From: Absidia repens
Taxonomy: Eukaryota > Mucoromycota > Mucoromycetes > Mucorales > Cunninghamellaceae
NCBI GenBank assembly: GCA_002105175.1
Contig: MCGE01000007.1
Location: 124,001 to 188,000 of the forward strand
Direction of reading: 5' to 3'
DNA length: 64,000 nucleotides
Part shown: one piece after another, positions 49,948 to 61,900 of the stretch
Position numbering within the stretch: the first letter of the stretch is position 1
Layout: each line of letters opens with the position of its first letter
Translations under genes and position numbers: made by a program
Notes under the pieces: model-generated
Database searches by the model: none
What the model saw: the letters and a program-made list of their open reading frames with translations, nothing else
What the model was told of the DNA's origin: nothing

Positions 49948-51162
49948 CTACTTGACTCCTTGTCCCCTATTTGCCTTCTCTTCCCCCCCTCTCCTCTTCT
50001 TTTCTGCCCCTTGATTTTTTCGTTGCTCTGCCGTTTTTTTTTTTTTTTTGTTTGTATTTTCTTTGTATGACTTACTTTGAGATTTCTTCGGCACGGATAG
50101 TGGGATCTTTTGCTTTCAATGATTGACCAAAGTAACATCGGAACTGCGGAGAAAGTAAGAAAAAAACAAGGATAAATTTTAGTAATGTTTGATAGAATTT
50201 ATCAAAGGATCCCCATCCCCCCCAAAAAAAATAACAATAATGCTTACATGAATCCATGCATTTCGAGGTCGTTTAATATGCGCATTTTTAGTCACAAATT
50301 CATGCTGCTGTTCATTGTTGGCAGAAGTAGGTAGAGCCCAAAACGTCATCAGAGAAGAAGGAAGAGGCGAGGATGGCGAAGGAGAAGAATCCACAGATGA
50401 AGAATCAGTAGAAGATGATCCTGAGGATGATGATGGTGGTGGTGGTGGTGGTGAAAGATTCTGAGAGACTGATAGCTGATGTAGTTGCAAGTTATTGCCA
50501 TCCAAATTTCGTGGCGATAGAGAACCAGTGGTTGAAGGGCGATGCCTGTCATGATCAAGTGCAGTGGCCACGTGCGGAAGGTGATCCATTGACGTTGCTG
50601 TTGTAATATTTTCATGGCATTGGCTGATTTGAGGAAGTTGACGTTGATTCATTGAGGTATCATATCCATTAGTTGCACCAGATCCGATCATAGCTGGTAA
50701 GGGGAGGATATTCCGCGATTGTTCCTGTTGTGACTTGATTGCGGCTGTTTCAGAGTGTTCAAAGGGGCCAGTGCCAGGGAGATTAGATTTGCCTGTAACT
50801 TGAAGTTGTTGTGGCGTGTGGTCATCTTCAAAAGAACTTTCAGAAGAGATGGAGGATAAAGAAGAGAGTGACAGTCGATGAGGTCGAGGGTGGTGGATCG
50901 CTTCATGTTGTTGATCCATAGTAGTTTGAGGTTGCGGTTCCAAAAAAGCCGGAAGAGTATTAGTCCTTTTTGACAGCCATTCAACGGACTTTAGCACTTA
51001 AGAAATATATAAAAAGAGACCAGTGAGTGGCTACGTTTTGCTTTTTGGTTTCAGATATTTGGATAACTTACTTGGCTTTCCATCTACAACAAGGGGTGGT
51101 AATGTTAGCTTTGGTGTAGAGTGGTCATTGTGGGAAGAAAGAAAATTATATACAGCTTGCAT
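49601..51162 (-). CDS. HMG-box transcription factor (MATA_HMG / SOX-like box)
   Basis: Four exons (51162-51072, 50996-50248, 50143-50076, 49859-49601) encode 388 residues. The HMG box is assembled from the last three exons, about residues 270-348: HIKRPRNAWIHFRCYFGQSL, KAKDPTIRAEEISKRASEYW, and KKPWHVMAEQEKLAHQEAFP, then DYRYRPKR. The KRPRNAWI start and DYRYRPKR end are typical of sequence-specific HMG boxes, including fungal mating-type and SOX proteins. The rest is low-complexity (Ser, Pro, Gln, His), with a Pro run then a Ser run before the box. The box is split by two introns. It is not next to a triose-phosphate transporter or RNA helicase, the usual neighbours of mucoralean sexM/sexP, so I do not call it the sex gene. 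The first exon (30 residues) is the least certain part. Confidence 0.85.
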
Positions 51163-52616
51163 TGAAGAATAAAATAATAAAGAAGGAAGAAAAGAAGAAG
51201 AAAGGAAAAGAAGGACAAAAAAAACCCAAACATAAAGACAATTGCGGAGTTGAAATCAACTCGTGTGGAAGCCATCAAGCATTATTATTCATTATCATTT
51301 ACAGGAACATCACTGTCCATGAATTGTAGGGTATACTTTAGTGTATACTGTAGCATATATAAGATTGTATTGCCCCTCTTTTTTTTTATGATGTATTTAT
51401 AAATATAATCACTTTGCCTCCCCCCTAACGATCGAGTCATTATTATCCTATTCATTGTCTCCTTTTTTCTCTCTCATTACTTTATAGATATATGATTGCG
51501 TAGTATCATAAAACGTCAAGGTATTCATTTCAATGACTAATACGGTAATAGCAAAACCATCAAGTATGTCAAAATATCATTATTGTATCTATTCTAGTAT
51601 CCCCCCGAGGATGTAATGAAAAACAAGGTAAACTCGGGGATGAAAGTTCGCCACCAAGGCCTTTCCTTGGGTTTTGTTTTTTTATTGGTACATTACCCCT
51701 ACAGCACTGTACAACTCCCCTTTTTCTTACTCCTTATATTAAGATGAACAAAGACAAAAAAAAAAACCTCCTTTTGTCAATAGGACGTACCTGTTATCTT
51801 ATTTCAATCACCATCAGTTGCCACATGTTTCTTGTTTTTTTTCTTTTCTTCTCTCCTTTTTCAAAAATAGACGACACCCCATTATATGTCAAGGGTGTTG
51901 TTGGATAATGTCTCTTCATTGTTCCTTTTCTCTATCCCCTTCCCATACTCTACTCAATGCCTTTGTATTTGTTATTTTTTCGTTGACAGAATCGTACCAC
52001 GAAAAAAACAAACACCCGGTTTTACATTAGGTGACACAACAATGACCGATAAAGAGGAGTTTTTCTTTTTTTAGCGTTTTTTCTGCAGTAGAAAATGGAT
52101 TACTGTTTCCACATTATAAATCGTCTAAATTTAGTCAATTTTAGACCGCAGGTTTTACCTTGTCAAACGTCCCTTTTTTATTTATTATTGTTCTTTTCCA
52201 TCATGGAAGGCCAGTATCCTTCATCATCGTTCCCATAATATACCTCTCACATGTACCATACACATACACACACCGCCCTTCTCCTCTTTAGAGTTTACTT
52301 TAAGTAATAAAAGATTAGCTTTTTACGTTTGTTTATTTATTTTTTCCAATTGCGATACGTTTACATGCACCATGTTAATTCAAAGTGGCACGGTGGACGG
52401 TAAAATTCAACCCCATTATTTCCTTCTATGTTCCTTTACGCAAGGTACCGAGCACCGCCTCAGTTTTTTTTTTTTCATTTTGCGGCGTTTGAATGTTTTT
52501 TTTTTTTTATGGTCTGTAGTCTATAAAAGAATTTTTCTACATTTCCATTTATTTATTTTTCTTTCGATTAGATATCACTTTTTTTTTATACACACGTAAA
52601 ACAAAAAGAAATTATT
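51163..52616. other. Divergent promoter region, HMG-box gene / chitin deacetylase 2
   Basis: About 1.45 kb. The right end (52470-52616) is T-rich with CTATAAAAGAA near 52520, a plausible TATA element about 95 bp before the deacetylase ATG. No other gene seen. Confidence 0.45.
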
Positions 52617-54230
52617 ATGCATACGTTCCAACAAACGGGTGCCATTCTTTTCGCCATTGCCGCTGTGGCCTCTGCACAATCAGGCTCAGCATCATCTTCA
52701 CCAGCCCCTTCTTCTTCCACCAGTGGTATTCTGGCTCAAAAGTCGCCTGAATGGCTTCCTAAATTCAATGTCTCAGGTGTTAGCACAAGTTACCCTACTG
52801 GCGCTCCTGATACTGGTGAAACTTTGGACAAGACCACTTTGGATATCAAGTCCTACCCTAACGCTTGGGAACCTGCTTCCACCAACCACCCTGAAATTGA
52901 GGCTGTCATGAAGGCCATCGACTGGACCAAGGTCCCCAAGGCTACCCCTGCCAAGGCCGATAAGGATGGAAATGTTGTCTTTGGAAACTACGACGAAGAC
53001 AAGGATCCTTACTGTTGGTGGTCCGATACCAACTGTGTCAAGCCCAAGGTCGATTACTTGCCCGAAGATGTGTACTACTGCCCTAAAGCTGGTGACTGGG
53101 GTCTCAACTATGACGATGGTCCTTACAACCCTAGCGATGAAGATGCCGAGCTCAACAAATATGCTGAACCTGTCCTCTACAATTTCTTGGCCAACAACAA
53201 TAACCAGAAAGCAACACTCTTCTATATTGGTAGCAATGTCGTCACCTACCCTGCCGCTGCCAAACGCGCTCTTAACAACGGACATGTCTTATGTAGTCAT
53301 ACTTGGAGCCATCCGTAAGTTAACACATTATGAACATTGCAATAATGTAGTTTATACTAATTGACTTGTTTTATACAAAAAAAAAATAGTGCTATGACTA
53401 CTCAAACCAATAAGCAAGTTGTAGCAGAACTTTATTGGACTTTACGTGCTATCAAGGAAGCCACCGGTGTGACCACCAAGTGCTGGCGCCCACCCTTTGG
53501 TGATGTAGACGATCGTGTTCGTGCCATCGCTTGGCAAATGGGTATGACTACTATGATCTGGAACAAGGACTCAAACGGTATGTACTCCATTCTATATTTA
53601 TTTCCTGGTCATCACATTTGCTAATATATATATTCTCTTAGATTGGAACATGCCTGGTGATGGTGGTGGTGATCTCCCTTGGGATACTGTTGATGGTTAT
53701 TTCGAAGGATGGGTTGAAGGAAGAAAGAATGGATCCGATAACACTGTTGGTACCATCTGCTTGGAACACGAATTGAATAACGCCACTGGTAAGAGTCTTG
53801 ATCACATTTATTATTATAATTATTTAGCTAATTTTTATATTTATTTTCTTTCATAGTCAAAATGACCGAAAAATGGCTTCCTACTTTACAACAAACCTTC
53901 GATGTCAAGTCCATTCACGATTGTATGGGTATTACTCAACCTTATTGGGAACAAAACTGGGTTTATCCTGAAAATGCTAGTGGTAACTCTACTACTGGTA
54001 ACGCCAACTCCACTGCATCCTCCTCTTCTTCTGCTGCCGCTTCATCCTCTTCATCCTCTGCATCTTCCGGTTCTTCTGACGCTTCCGGTAGCGCTGAAGC
54101 TGCCGGTGCTTCTTCGGGAACCACTGCCTCCGAATCCAGCTCTACCACTTCTGGTGCTGCGTCCAACTTCTCAGTCTCTTCTGCAGCTCTGGGTGTTGTT
54201 ATGGTAGTGGCTACTGCTTTTATGTATTAG
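52617..54230 (+). CDS. Chitin deacetylase 2, secreted, probably GPI-anchored
   Basis: Four exons (52617-53314, 53390-53577, 53642-53788, 53857-54230) encode 468 residues. Layout as in deacetylase 1: signal peptide (GAILFAIAAVASAQ), Ser/Pro linker, then NYDDGP (motif 1), [30 protein letters not shown] and LEHEL. Motif 1 begins with Asn where deacetylase 1 has Thr. The C-terminal part is a long Ser/Ala stretch ending in a hydrophobic tail (SAALGVVMVVATAFMY), a likely GPI signal. Two introns (after SHP and before the KMTEKWLP block) match paralogue 1; three introns of paralogue 1 are missing, and one lies seven codons away. Coding sequence is richer in GC-ending codons than its neighbours, suggesting strong expression. 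Confidence 0.93.
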
Positions 54231-55619
54231 ATTAGTTGGTTTTTAGTTGATTTTTTTTTTAGTTTTGTACGATTATTGCTAGTATCATCCCCCTTTTTCC
54301 CTTTAATTTTCACAGATTTTTTTTCTCTTTGGCTGGAATAAAATTTGAACTCCGTGGGCGATTTGGAGTTTTTTTTTACATCATTTTTTCCTTCTCTCTT
54401 CCCAAATTAATCCTTATCAGTAGCCGATCGGAATTCAATACTTCACTCCAGTATTTGCGACTTCAATATTATTTTTTCACGGTACCACGTCGACTGGTAA
54501 GGTCAGCATATTGTAGTTAGATGGATCTGATCACCCATCTTGGCGTTCAGTCAAAGTGCAGGCACATGCACAGACACAACCTACCCCTTCCACCTTGACT
54601 TCAAAAGTGGACAAAACGTCATTATTCTCTTGAATCTCACTCTATCCTGGTTTTGATTTTATCCTGGAGCACAACAACTATTATTCTCCTCCATTATTCC
54701 TTGTGACCCTCAACCTCACTACTTTTGCGATGCGATGGTGGCGTACCCCTGTCTTGTATACTCATGGATTCTTGTAAAGGAAACGACATTGCTGCTATAT
54801 ATATATATATACATCCTTTCTTACCACTGGGAGCGATACCTTCATCAGGACACCATGATTAGGAAAGTAAGTCTTCACATTTAATAATGATTTTAAACTC
54901 AAATGCGCATTAACAAAGGGTTTCTAGTTTTCTAGTAGGGTCTGTATCCATTCAATGACACCTTGCAAAACACAAAATACTTTATCAACTTGGTCATCAC
55001 TATCATACGACTTACATGCATTATTAACAAAACAAGGTGTTGCATATTTTCATCCTTTGGTACACTACAAAGGCTGCCTAGATTAGCCCACCACTCTCCT
55101 TTTTACACTAGATTAGCTTTCACGTCCCCCTCTTTTATCTACTTTATTAATAAAATACTTTAATGTTGTTTTGCTATTATTATGTATGGATATTTATGGT
55201 TATGAATACTAAGAAAAAAACAGGGGCGTATGGCATGTAGTGAAGAATGGGTTATTCACTTTGTATATTTAAGTGACCAATGCTTTGCTCTAGTGGATCA
55301 TCATATCTAATTGTGGGGATGTTGGCTGTTATTTCATTTTGTATCATTGATTTCATCACGTCTAGGGCACAAAATCATTTCTACCAGTTAATTCACATTC
55401 ATATTCCTATATACCGAATGGGATATCATTTGTTTATTTACAAAATAGAGTTATTTTAACTAGTACCATAGAAACACATATAGTTCCCATTCCTTATCCC
55501 AGAATAGTATAATGTTAGTTTCAGTTATACGAAAAAAAAAAAAAAAAAAATCAGGTCAAGGTGACTAGAAGTAGGGTGAAATGCTTAGAGTATACAAGGG
55601 AATAGCATGATAACAGTTA
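54231..55619. other. Spacer downstream of chitin deacetylase 2
   Basis: Mostly AT-rich with a (TA)n run near 54797-54811. Apart from the weak two-exon candidate listed separately (54855-55086), nothing looks coding. Confidence 0.4.
54855..55086 (+). CDS. Candidate short gene, 56 residues, unknown
   Basis: ATG at 54855 in a CACC context gives four codons, then a GTAAGT donor at 54867. After an AG at 54926-54927 a frame of 53 codons runs to TAG at 55086. The second exon has coding-like composition (SMTPCKTQNTL, TKQGVAYFHPLVHYKGCLD) with three Cys, but there is no signal peptide and no family match. It could be chance; it is listed because the start, donor and acceptor agree in phase. Confidence 0.25.
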
Positions 55620-55878
55620 TTATGGAATTTCACAGGAACCATAGACTGCACCATTATAACGACGACAGTACAAGTTGTCAGAACAGACTAAATTTTGGCT
55701 ACACACTATGATATGATATATGCAAAAGGGTCTCGATGAGTCGATCTGCTTTTTTATTTTATTTTATTTTAGACGACTTACTTTCATGGAGCGATCGATT
55801 AGTGGGGAGAGCGGCGCCGTAAATATCAGCGACTAACAAAACCAGAACAATCAAGAGCAGTTCAAATATCCTTTGCAT
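55620..55878 (-). CDS. Secreted four-cysteine peptide A
   Basis: Two exons (55878-55782, 55705-55620) encode 60 residues. Residues 1-22 are a signal peptide (RIFELLLIVLVLLVADIYG). A short spacer, LPTNRSLHE, leads to the mature core with Cys34, 40, 46 and 57 in the spacing C-x5-C-x5-C-x10-C, including CSDNLYCRRYNGAVYGSC. The intron splits the Met codon just before the first Cys, separating export signal and core. A close paralogue sits 2.6 kb away on the same strand. Four cysteines in 24 residues suggest two disulfides, a compact extracellular fold. Function is unknown: an effector, antimicrobial or signalling peptide are all possible. Confidence 0.8.
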
Positions 55879-57559
55879 TTTTTTTTTTAATATTAAAGCT
55901 TGCAATAAGACAAAAATCAAACCTGTTCATGATTTTTTATTTACGCTTTTATACAAAACGGATCATCATTTATTTTGGCTTTGCATTATATATGTTTAGA
56001 AGAATGTTATAAAAGCAACCATGTAAATAAAAACAATCCCGAGTCTTGACCGTGCCTGAGGTGCAGTGCAAGCCACTATAGTGATACTATCCTTTTTTCG
56101 GTTTGTGATGTTTTTGGCATCAGCTCTGGACCCTTTCTTATTTTGTTCAAAGCTGCCCAAGGGTAAATATATAGTATAAATCAAGACTCATCTAAAATAA
56201 AATCGGGACAATGCTATTATTACTGTAGGCTCTAAATCGCTAGATCGATCTAGTTTTTACGAGCATGGCTACAGATAGCGGTGTTTGAATATTGTGTTCC
56301 CCTTTTTTTTTCATTATTAAAGAATTCAGTATATTTATTACTTGGTGCAGATTCACAAGGAAATAGTTCCCATTTCACATTTTTCGAAAATGCCTTCTTT
56401 TTTTTTCCAGGACAACAATAAAAAAGTCCCAAGGTTTCAAAGCTTAATTCACGTGAGGTTGGTACCACTATGCCCATGGTTTTTCTTTGCTTCGTGCGCA
56501 TATACCCTTTTCGGTATAGCATCTCGGATCGCTTGTAAAAAGCTTTTTTTTTTTTTTTTTTTTTTTTTTGCTTCAAAGGCATCACAAAGTGATTCTTCGG
56601 GTTGCATTTATTGCCATTGCCATTGCGTAGCACCGTTTGTGACGCTTTCCATGTCACCACCCCTCCTCCCCCCACCCTGCATTACCAAATAGTACCGTCA
56701 ACATGTGTAAGGAATATTAATGTCCGGGTTTGCAAACCTGGTATCCCATTCCAATATGTGTGGCCTTGATTTCAAGACTGAAAAGTGGAAGATGAAGATT
56801 ATATTACAAAGATGTTTGGGTCGATATTATTTAAAATACTACTCCATATTCAGTATAAAGCGGTTTCTACGCACAAGATACTGCTTTTGACATCTAGAAA
56901 AATAAATAAAACCCTATTTTGGTTAATTCTTCTCCGGAAAAAAAAACTTAAAAAAAACGTTTGTGTAACTTTTATATTTTAATGGACTGGCATCAGAATC
57001 GTATATCGCAACCTGATTTTTTTTTATTATTATTCATTCAGTATGATAACGCCATTTTACAATAGAACAGATGTACAAATAAATGCCCAGGTAGGTTGTT
57101 TTCAATGATAGATCTATGTTGCTGTGCTGCTGAAACCACCAACTCCAGCTGAATAATAACTGGGGTAAGCGTGTTCATAAATCTACCTGTTCATACAATG
57201 TATCTAAAAATAAGTCATGAAGAATTTCCAAGACCGGTCAACAAAATGACGCGGCGGCTGTTCCTGGAGAATTCTGCGCCCTTGAACCTTTTGCCTTGGC
57301 ATTGTCAGCTTCTTTTAACCGAATGTTTGGTGCTTAGTTCATCTTGCTCCTTTTTTGATGCTGAGCTAATAAACACTGGCTGATTGAGCTCGAAAATGGT
57401 TTACAGATTACTTAAGACACATATATGGGGTTTTATTATATGTTGACTGGGTGTTTTTTTTTTGGCGTGGAAAAAGATAAGGGGGATGGGATACTTCATT
57501 CTCCGACGCGCAAAAGTTCTGACCTTTTCTTCTCCTTCTTTCTCTCTTTCTTTTTTAAA
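55879..57559. other. Spacer upstream of peptide A
   Basis: Promoter of peptide A next to its start, then about 1.5 kb of AT-rich DNA with a T run near 56546-56569. Open stretches here are low-complexity. No third copy of the Cys-rich peptide was found. Confidence 0.4.
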
Positions 57560-57840
57560 ATTTCATCTTTCACTTCAATGAAATGATGATTTTGGATTAG
57601 TGTTAGAACTTGAATCAGGGGCATTTTAAAAAATGCAATACAAACATCATGGGGGAACCCTTTCATTTTGGGTCCGTGATTTGAGACCATCAATAGATTA
57701 GTCTTTATCTTAGCTTAGCATAATGGAACCGTTAGAAGCTTAGCATTAATCGTCATAATTTATATCTATATTTGAATAAAATATGTCTTGTTTTTTACCA
57801 TTAATCTCTTATACGTTTAATTACTCTGTCGGATGGGGTA
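57560..57840 (+). repeat. Dispersed repeat, copy 6 (partial, sense orientation)
   Basis: Carries AACCCTTTCATTTTGGGTCC (about 57656-57675), GATTAGTCTTTATCTTAGC and GAATAAAATATGTCTTG in the order seen in copy 1. The CACGTG end is not recognisable and the core is diverged (AATCAGGGGCATT in place of CTCAGGGATTACA). Confidence 0.5.
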
Positions 57841-58418
57841 CTCCCGCTTGCAATAAAAAAAAAAAAGACGTGAACGCAATCTCATGTCTTGGTGCTTTGC
57901 CCTCTGTGATAGATATACAATAGTGTATATGTGTGTGTGCGGTAATAGATAAGGTTTTATGCGACTTCATTCAACCATCAAGCTCAAGGCGCTGACTCTA
58001 TGGGAAGCAGCGTGTTGAGCTAGTATTTCTCTCATAAAGAAAAAAGGACGCGAAGTCGCGCGCAATGTACCATACATTCTGTTGTGCCTAATGATGGACT
58101 CCATTTTACGCATGAGACTACTTTCATCTCCCTACTAATGCATATTTGTCTTGATCAAACCTGAAAATTGTTTTCTGGAGAGTTCTGACTATGTTCCTGA
58201 TTTTTTTTTTCAGAAATGAAAAAGTGTGGGTGAATGCGTGAATGCATATTTTTTTTTTGTCTGGTGCCATTGAAAAACTGCTTGAATCGAACCAACAAAA
58301 TATTTTTCAAATTTAGTATCAAAGTGTAAATAAAAGAACTGTGATGAATGCATCTTTATTTTCAGTCTGAGTATTGACTTTTATGAAAAAACTAAATAGA
58401 TGACGGATGACCAAGTCT
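57841..58418. other. Spacer downstream of peptide B
   Basis: AT-rich DNA of about 580 bp with no gene recognised. Confidence 0.35.
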
Positions 58419-58702
58419 TCATGTTGGTATTTCACAGCTTCCGTAGACAGCACCATTGTAACGTCGGCAATACAGGCCATCGGAACAGACTAGGTTTTGA
58501 CTGCACACTACATATTTTCAAAATTTATCATGATGCTTTGAGCACACACAAAAAAAAAAAAGCACTACCCCCTTCATCATTGCTGTTGATTTACTCTCAC
58601 CATACTTTCATGTAATGATCGGTTCTCAGGAAGGTCGACACAAACTGCATTACTAGTCATCACCCCAAGAACGATCAATAGCAACTCAATAATCCTTTTC
58701 AT
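58419..58702 (-). CDS. Secreted four-cysteine peptide B
   Basis: Two exons (58702-58606, 58507-58419) encode 61 residues, collinear with peptide A: exon 1 is 97 nt in both and the intron interrupts the same Met codon. Signal peptide RIIELLLIVLGVMTSNA, spacer DLPENRSLHE, then Cys34, 40, 46 and 57 with CSDGLYCRRYNGAVYGSC. In the core only one residue differs from A (Gly43 for Asn), while signal and spacer have drifted and intron sequences are unrelated. That contrast argues for selection on the mature peptide. An extra Cys21 lies at the likely signal cleavage region. Confidence 0.8.
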
Positions 58703-58935
58703 TTTGTTTAGACAACAATTTGGTAAATGAAGCTAAAACACAAAAACAAACAAACGAACAAAGAAAGAATATACACGAGACACCACAATATATAAATCCC
58801 ACCAATGATATATTTATTAAAAATAAAGAATGTTCTAAATACAACCACCAAATGCCATCATAAAATACGAAAACAAAATATATAAGTACAGTAGAACTGT
58901 CACTATCTAAACTATGTAAACTAAACTAAACATTT

Positions 58936-61900
58936 TCATCGGGTCCTAATACCGTGACCAATTGGGAGGAGTGTAAATCGTTGCGCTTGTGGAGCCAAAG
59001 GTAAAACGTTATACTGTTGTTGTCCTGCTTGATTTCCTGTCAATGCTTTACGGGTTCTGAATCAAAGAGAAAATAAAAGGGTTAGCAAGGAGATATTTTG
59101 TATATAGATTTGCATAGAAGGGGAGCTCATACTTTTCAAAAGTAGCACTGTTGGGTCTGACCAGCAAACCGAGTAATAGAGTTTGTTTGAGGTAAAATCG
59201 TTCCACATTGCCATCATAGTAAGGTTCAAAGACGGCCCAATTGATCGGATCAATCTATTCAAAATAATATGTATATTTTTGTAAGTAGGATGATACCGCT
59301 GCCACCATGTTTCTTTTCTAATGTACCTTTTCCTTCAATGCAGACATAAATGATAATGGTGATACGGAGTTGGTCTGGTCCTGTAGAACGCGATCCAAGA
59401 AAGAAGTGTCGAATAATAGTTGCAGAGCCCCTTTTTCGGTGATATGACCATCGTCTTTGGCAATAAAAATGTTCAATTCATGGATCAGTGTTTTGTGCAG
59501 TTCGTGACAGAGAGTTTGTAACACCATCTAAATAAATTGTGAAAAATCCTGTCAACATATATATCTAACCTATCCAGCTCTTTTTCTATACCTTGTCTAA
59601 TCTTGTACTATGGATTTTTTGAATTGCTTCACAAACACCGAAAATGACCCTTTGCGTAGCGTTTGTCGCCATGGTTGGTAGCACAATATCTTCCTTCTCA
59701 TTGCCATTCGCACTGGACATATCTAAAGGAAATACTGTTTAGTATACATGTCGTCACTTTTATTCAGTAACTTACTTTCCCAGACCGAAACTGCGGGACA
59801 CCGATCATTCCATGTGGTTGAGTTCAATGCAAGAGCCAGTCGACTGCCAAATTGGCGACAAGTTTCTTGAATCCATCCTTGGTATGCTTCTCTATAGGTG
59901 GCAAAAAATTGTGTTTGCAATTGACTAAGCTTGGGGTCTATATAAGAAAAAAAATCGCACCATATCAGTCATCGGGTTTGTCAGACCAACTCCATCTTCC
60001 CATTATCAAATTTTCGAATTTACCTTTGTCGATTCCGCTTTTCAATGCAAAAATATCATTTTCCTTGTGGTCATCGTTAGTATTTGAAGGTGAAAATGCT
60101 AAAGCTCGAGGCAATTCTTCAGATTCTTCAGAAATCAACCGAGCAACACGACCAACCCATATTGACAATTCAATTGCTAATAACGATATCAACACCAAAT
60201 TTAAATCAGTTCTAATTTCAATCAATATTTCTTTTCCTTTGATACTATTCTTACCTGTATTTTGTTCGGGAGCCTTGTTTAGTTTTTCGATCAGTTCATG
60301 CAAACCAGCAATATATTGCATATTTGATCCTTCACACTGTTTCTGGAAGTATTCCTTTATCGCACTTGAGTCCCTATAAAAGTAAACCCCACCCATCCGA
60401 AAAAAATAAGTATGTATGTTAGTTCGACTCTGAAACCATCATTTTCCATTCTACTAATGTATTTTACGTTTGCGAATAAAAGTGATCGTCTTGATTTCCA
60501 TGGGTGGTATGAGAGCTGACGTCAATGAGAAGTTGAGACCACGCCTTGTCGTAAGTTTCCAGCATTTCCACTTGTAATGTCGTTCGTTCCGTAGATGCTT
60601 TGGTCAGTGCCCTTTTGAATGACATAATGGCATTGGCTGAAGATAGGTTAGGCAAGTTGAAGACAGTATCTTGATGGTTCTCACTAATTCCATTCGTGCC
60701 TGGCCATATTTTAGGTGCAAGTTGGAAACCTATATTGATCATATGTATCATTGTTAGTGATAATTTCATCGTCTTCGCCTCACCCATCATTCCCGCCAGT
60801 GTTTTCTTACCTTTCTTTGTCGCATGCCCTTGAAGGTAATCCGAAATGAGTGGCCAAATGGTATTGTTTGGTTGATCTGCGATCGCTTGGCACCCAATAT
60901 CAACAATGCGTCTTGCTTGGTTATTGAATGAAGACCGGAACATTGTACCATAAATGGAATAATGTTCACCTAATAAGTCTTGACAAACCTAAACATCAGT
61001 TATCCCCATCCCACACAAAAAGAAACAAGGGTCAGTCACTGTCAGAAAGTTCCGTGTCCTTTTTCAACTAGTATATACCTCCATCCATGAAGAACGTCCA
61101 CTGCCATACTCGTCGTCAAGTAACAAATCCCATAATCGATTTCGTATGTCCAATAATTTACGAGTCGAGATGATTGGTTGTAGTATTGCTTCCAAATGTG
61201 TATCTAGTTGTTGCTTGATGTTCAAGGTCCATTGTCGAGTGATTTCCGATACTGTATCCAACGTTAATGTGTCATCCATACCGAAGTTAGTTGCTGCTGT
61301 AAAATGTTGGATGGATTCAGGCAAGTACCGAATCAGAAGGTGTGCATTGGTACTTGGTGAGAAAAGTCTGGTGACTGCCAAAGATGCCAATGATGACGAT
61401 CCTGATACTGATACTGAGCGCCGATGAGAGAGATTGCTTTTGCTGTTTATGTCGACGTTGGATGAAGACTTGGTGTTGGGTATCGTAAAGTTGCTTTGCA
61501 TCTGTTCCGCATAGATGGTTAATAAGCTTTTGTTCGAGGAGGAGGACGTCTTGGCGGGCAGGTATATGTTGCGAATATGAATCAAGGTTCGTTGAATGAT
61601 AAGGGCAATGTCACGTAAGTGGCGAGAAAGCTTTTGATCCGAGAAGTCAGATTTTTCCATGATGGATTGCTGAATGAGGTCGTTGATCGCATTTGTCCGC
61701 ATTTCCAGTAATGTTTCCAGAGTAGATTTTCTTGTCATGCCATCTATTTGCATCAAACCAATCAATACATTTGCTACATCCTAATACATGTAGATAACCT
61801 TGTCGTAAGAAAATCATGCGTTCCTAGTTTTGGTAAAGTTTTATTTCATTTTACCTCTGATTCCAGTACAACGACGCGAAGATATTGGATTGATCTTTGA

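Noticed and set aside
49601..51162. HMG-box gene as the sexM/sexP mating-type gene
   Set aside because: The expected neighbours (triose-phosphate transporter and RNA helicase) are absent; the box alone does not prove a sex locus.
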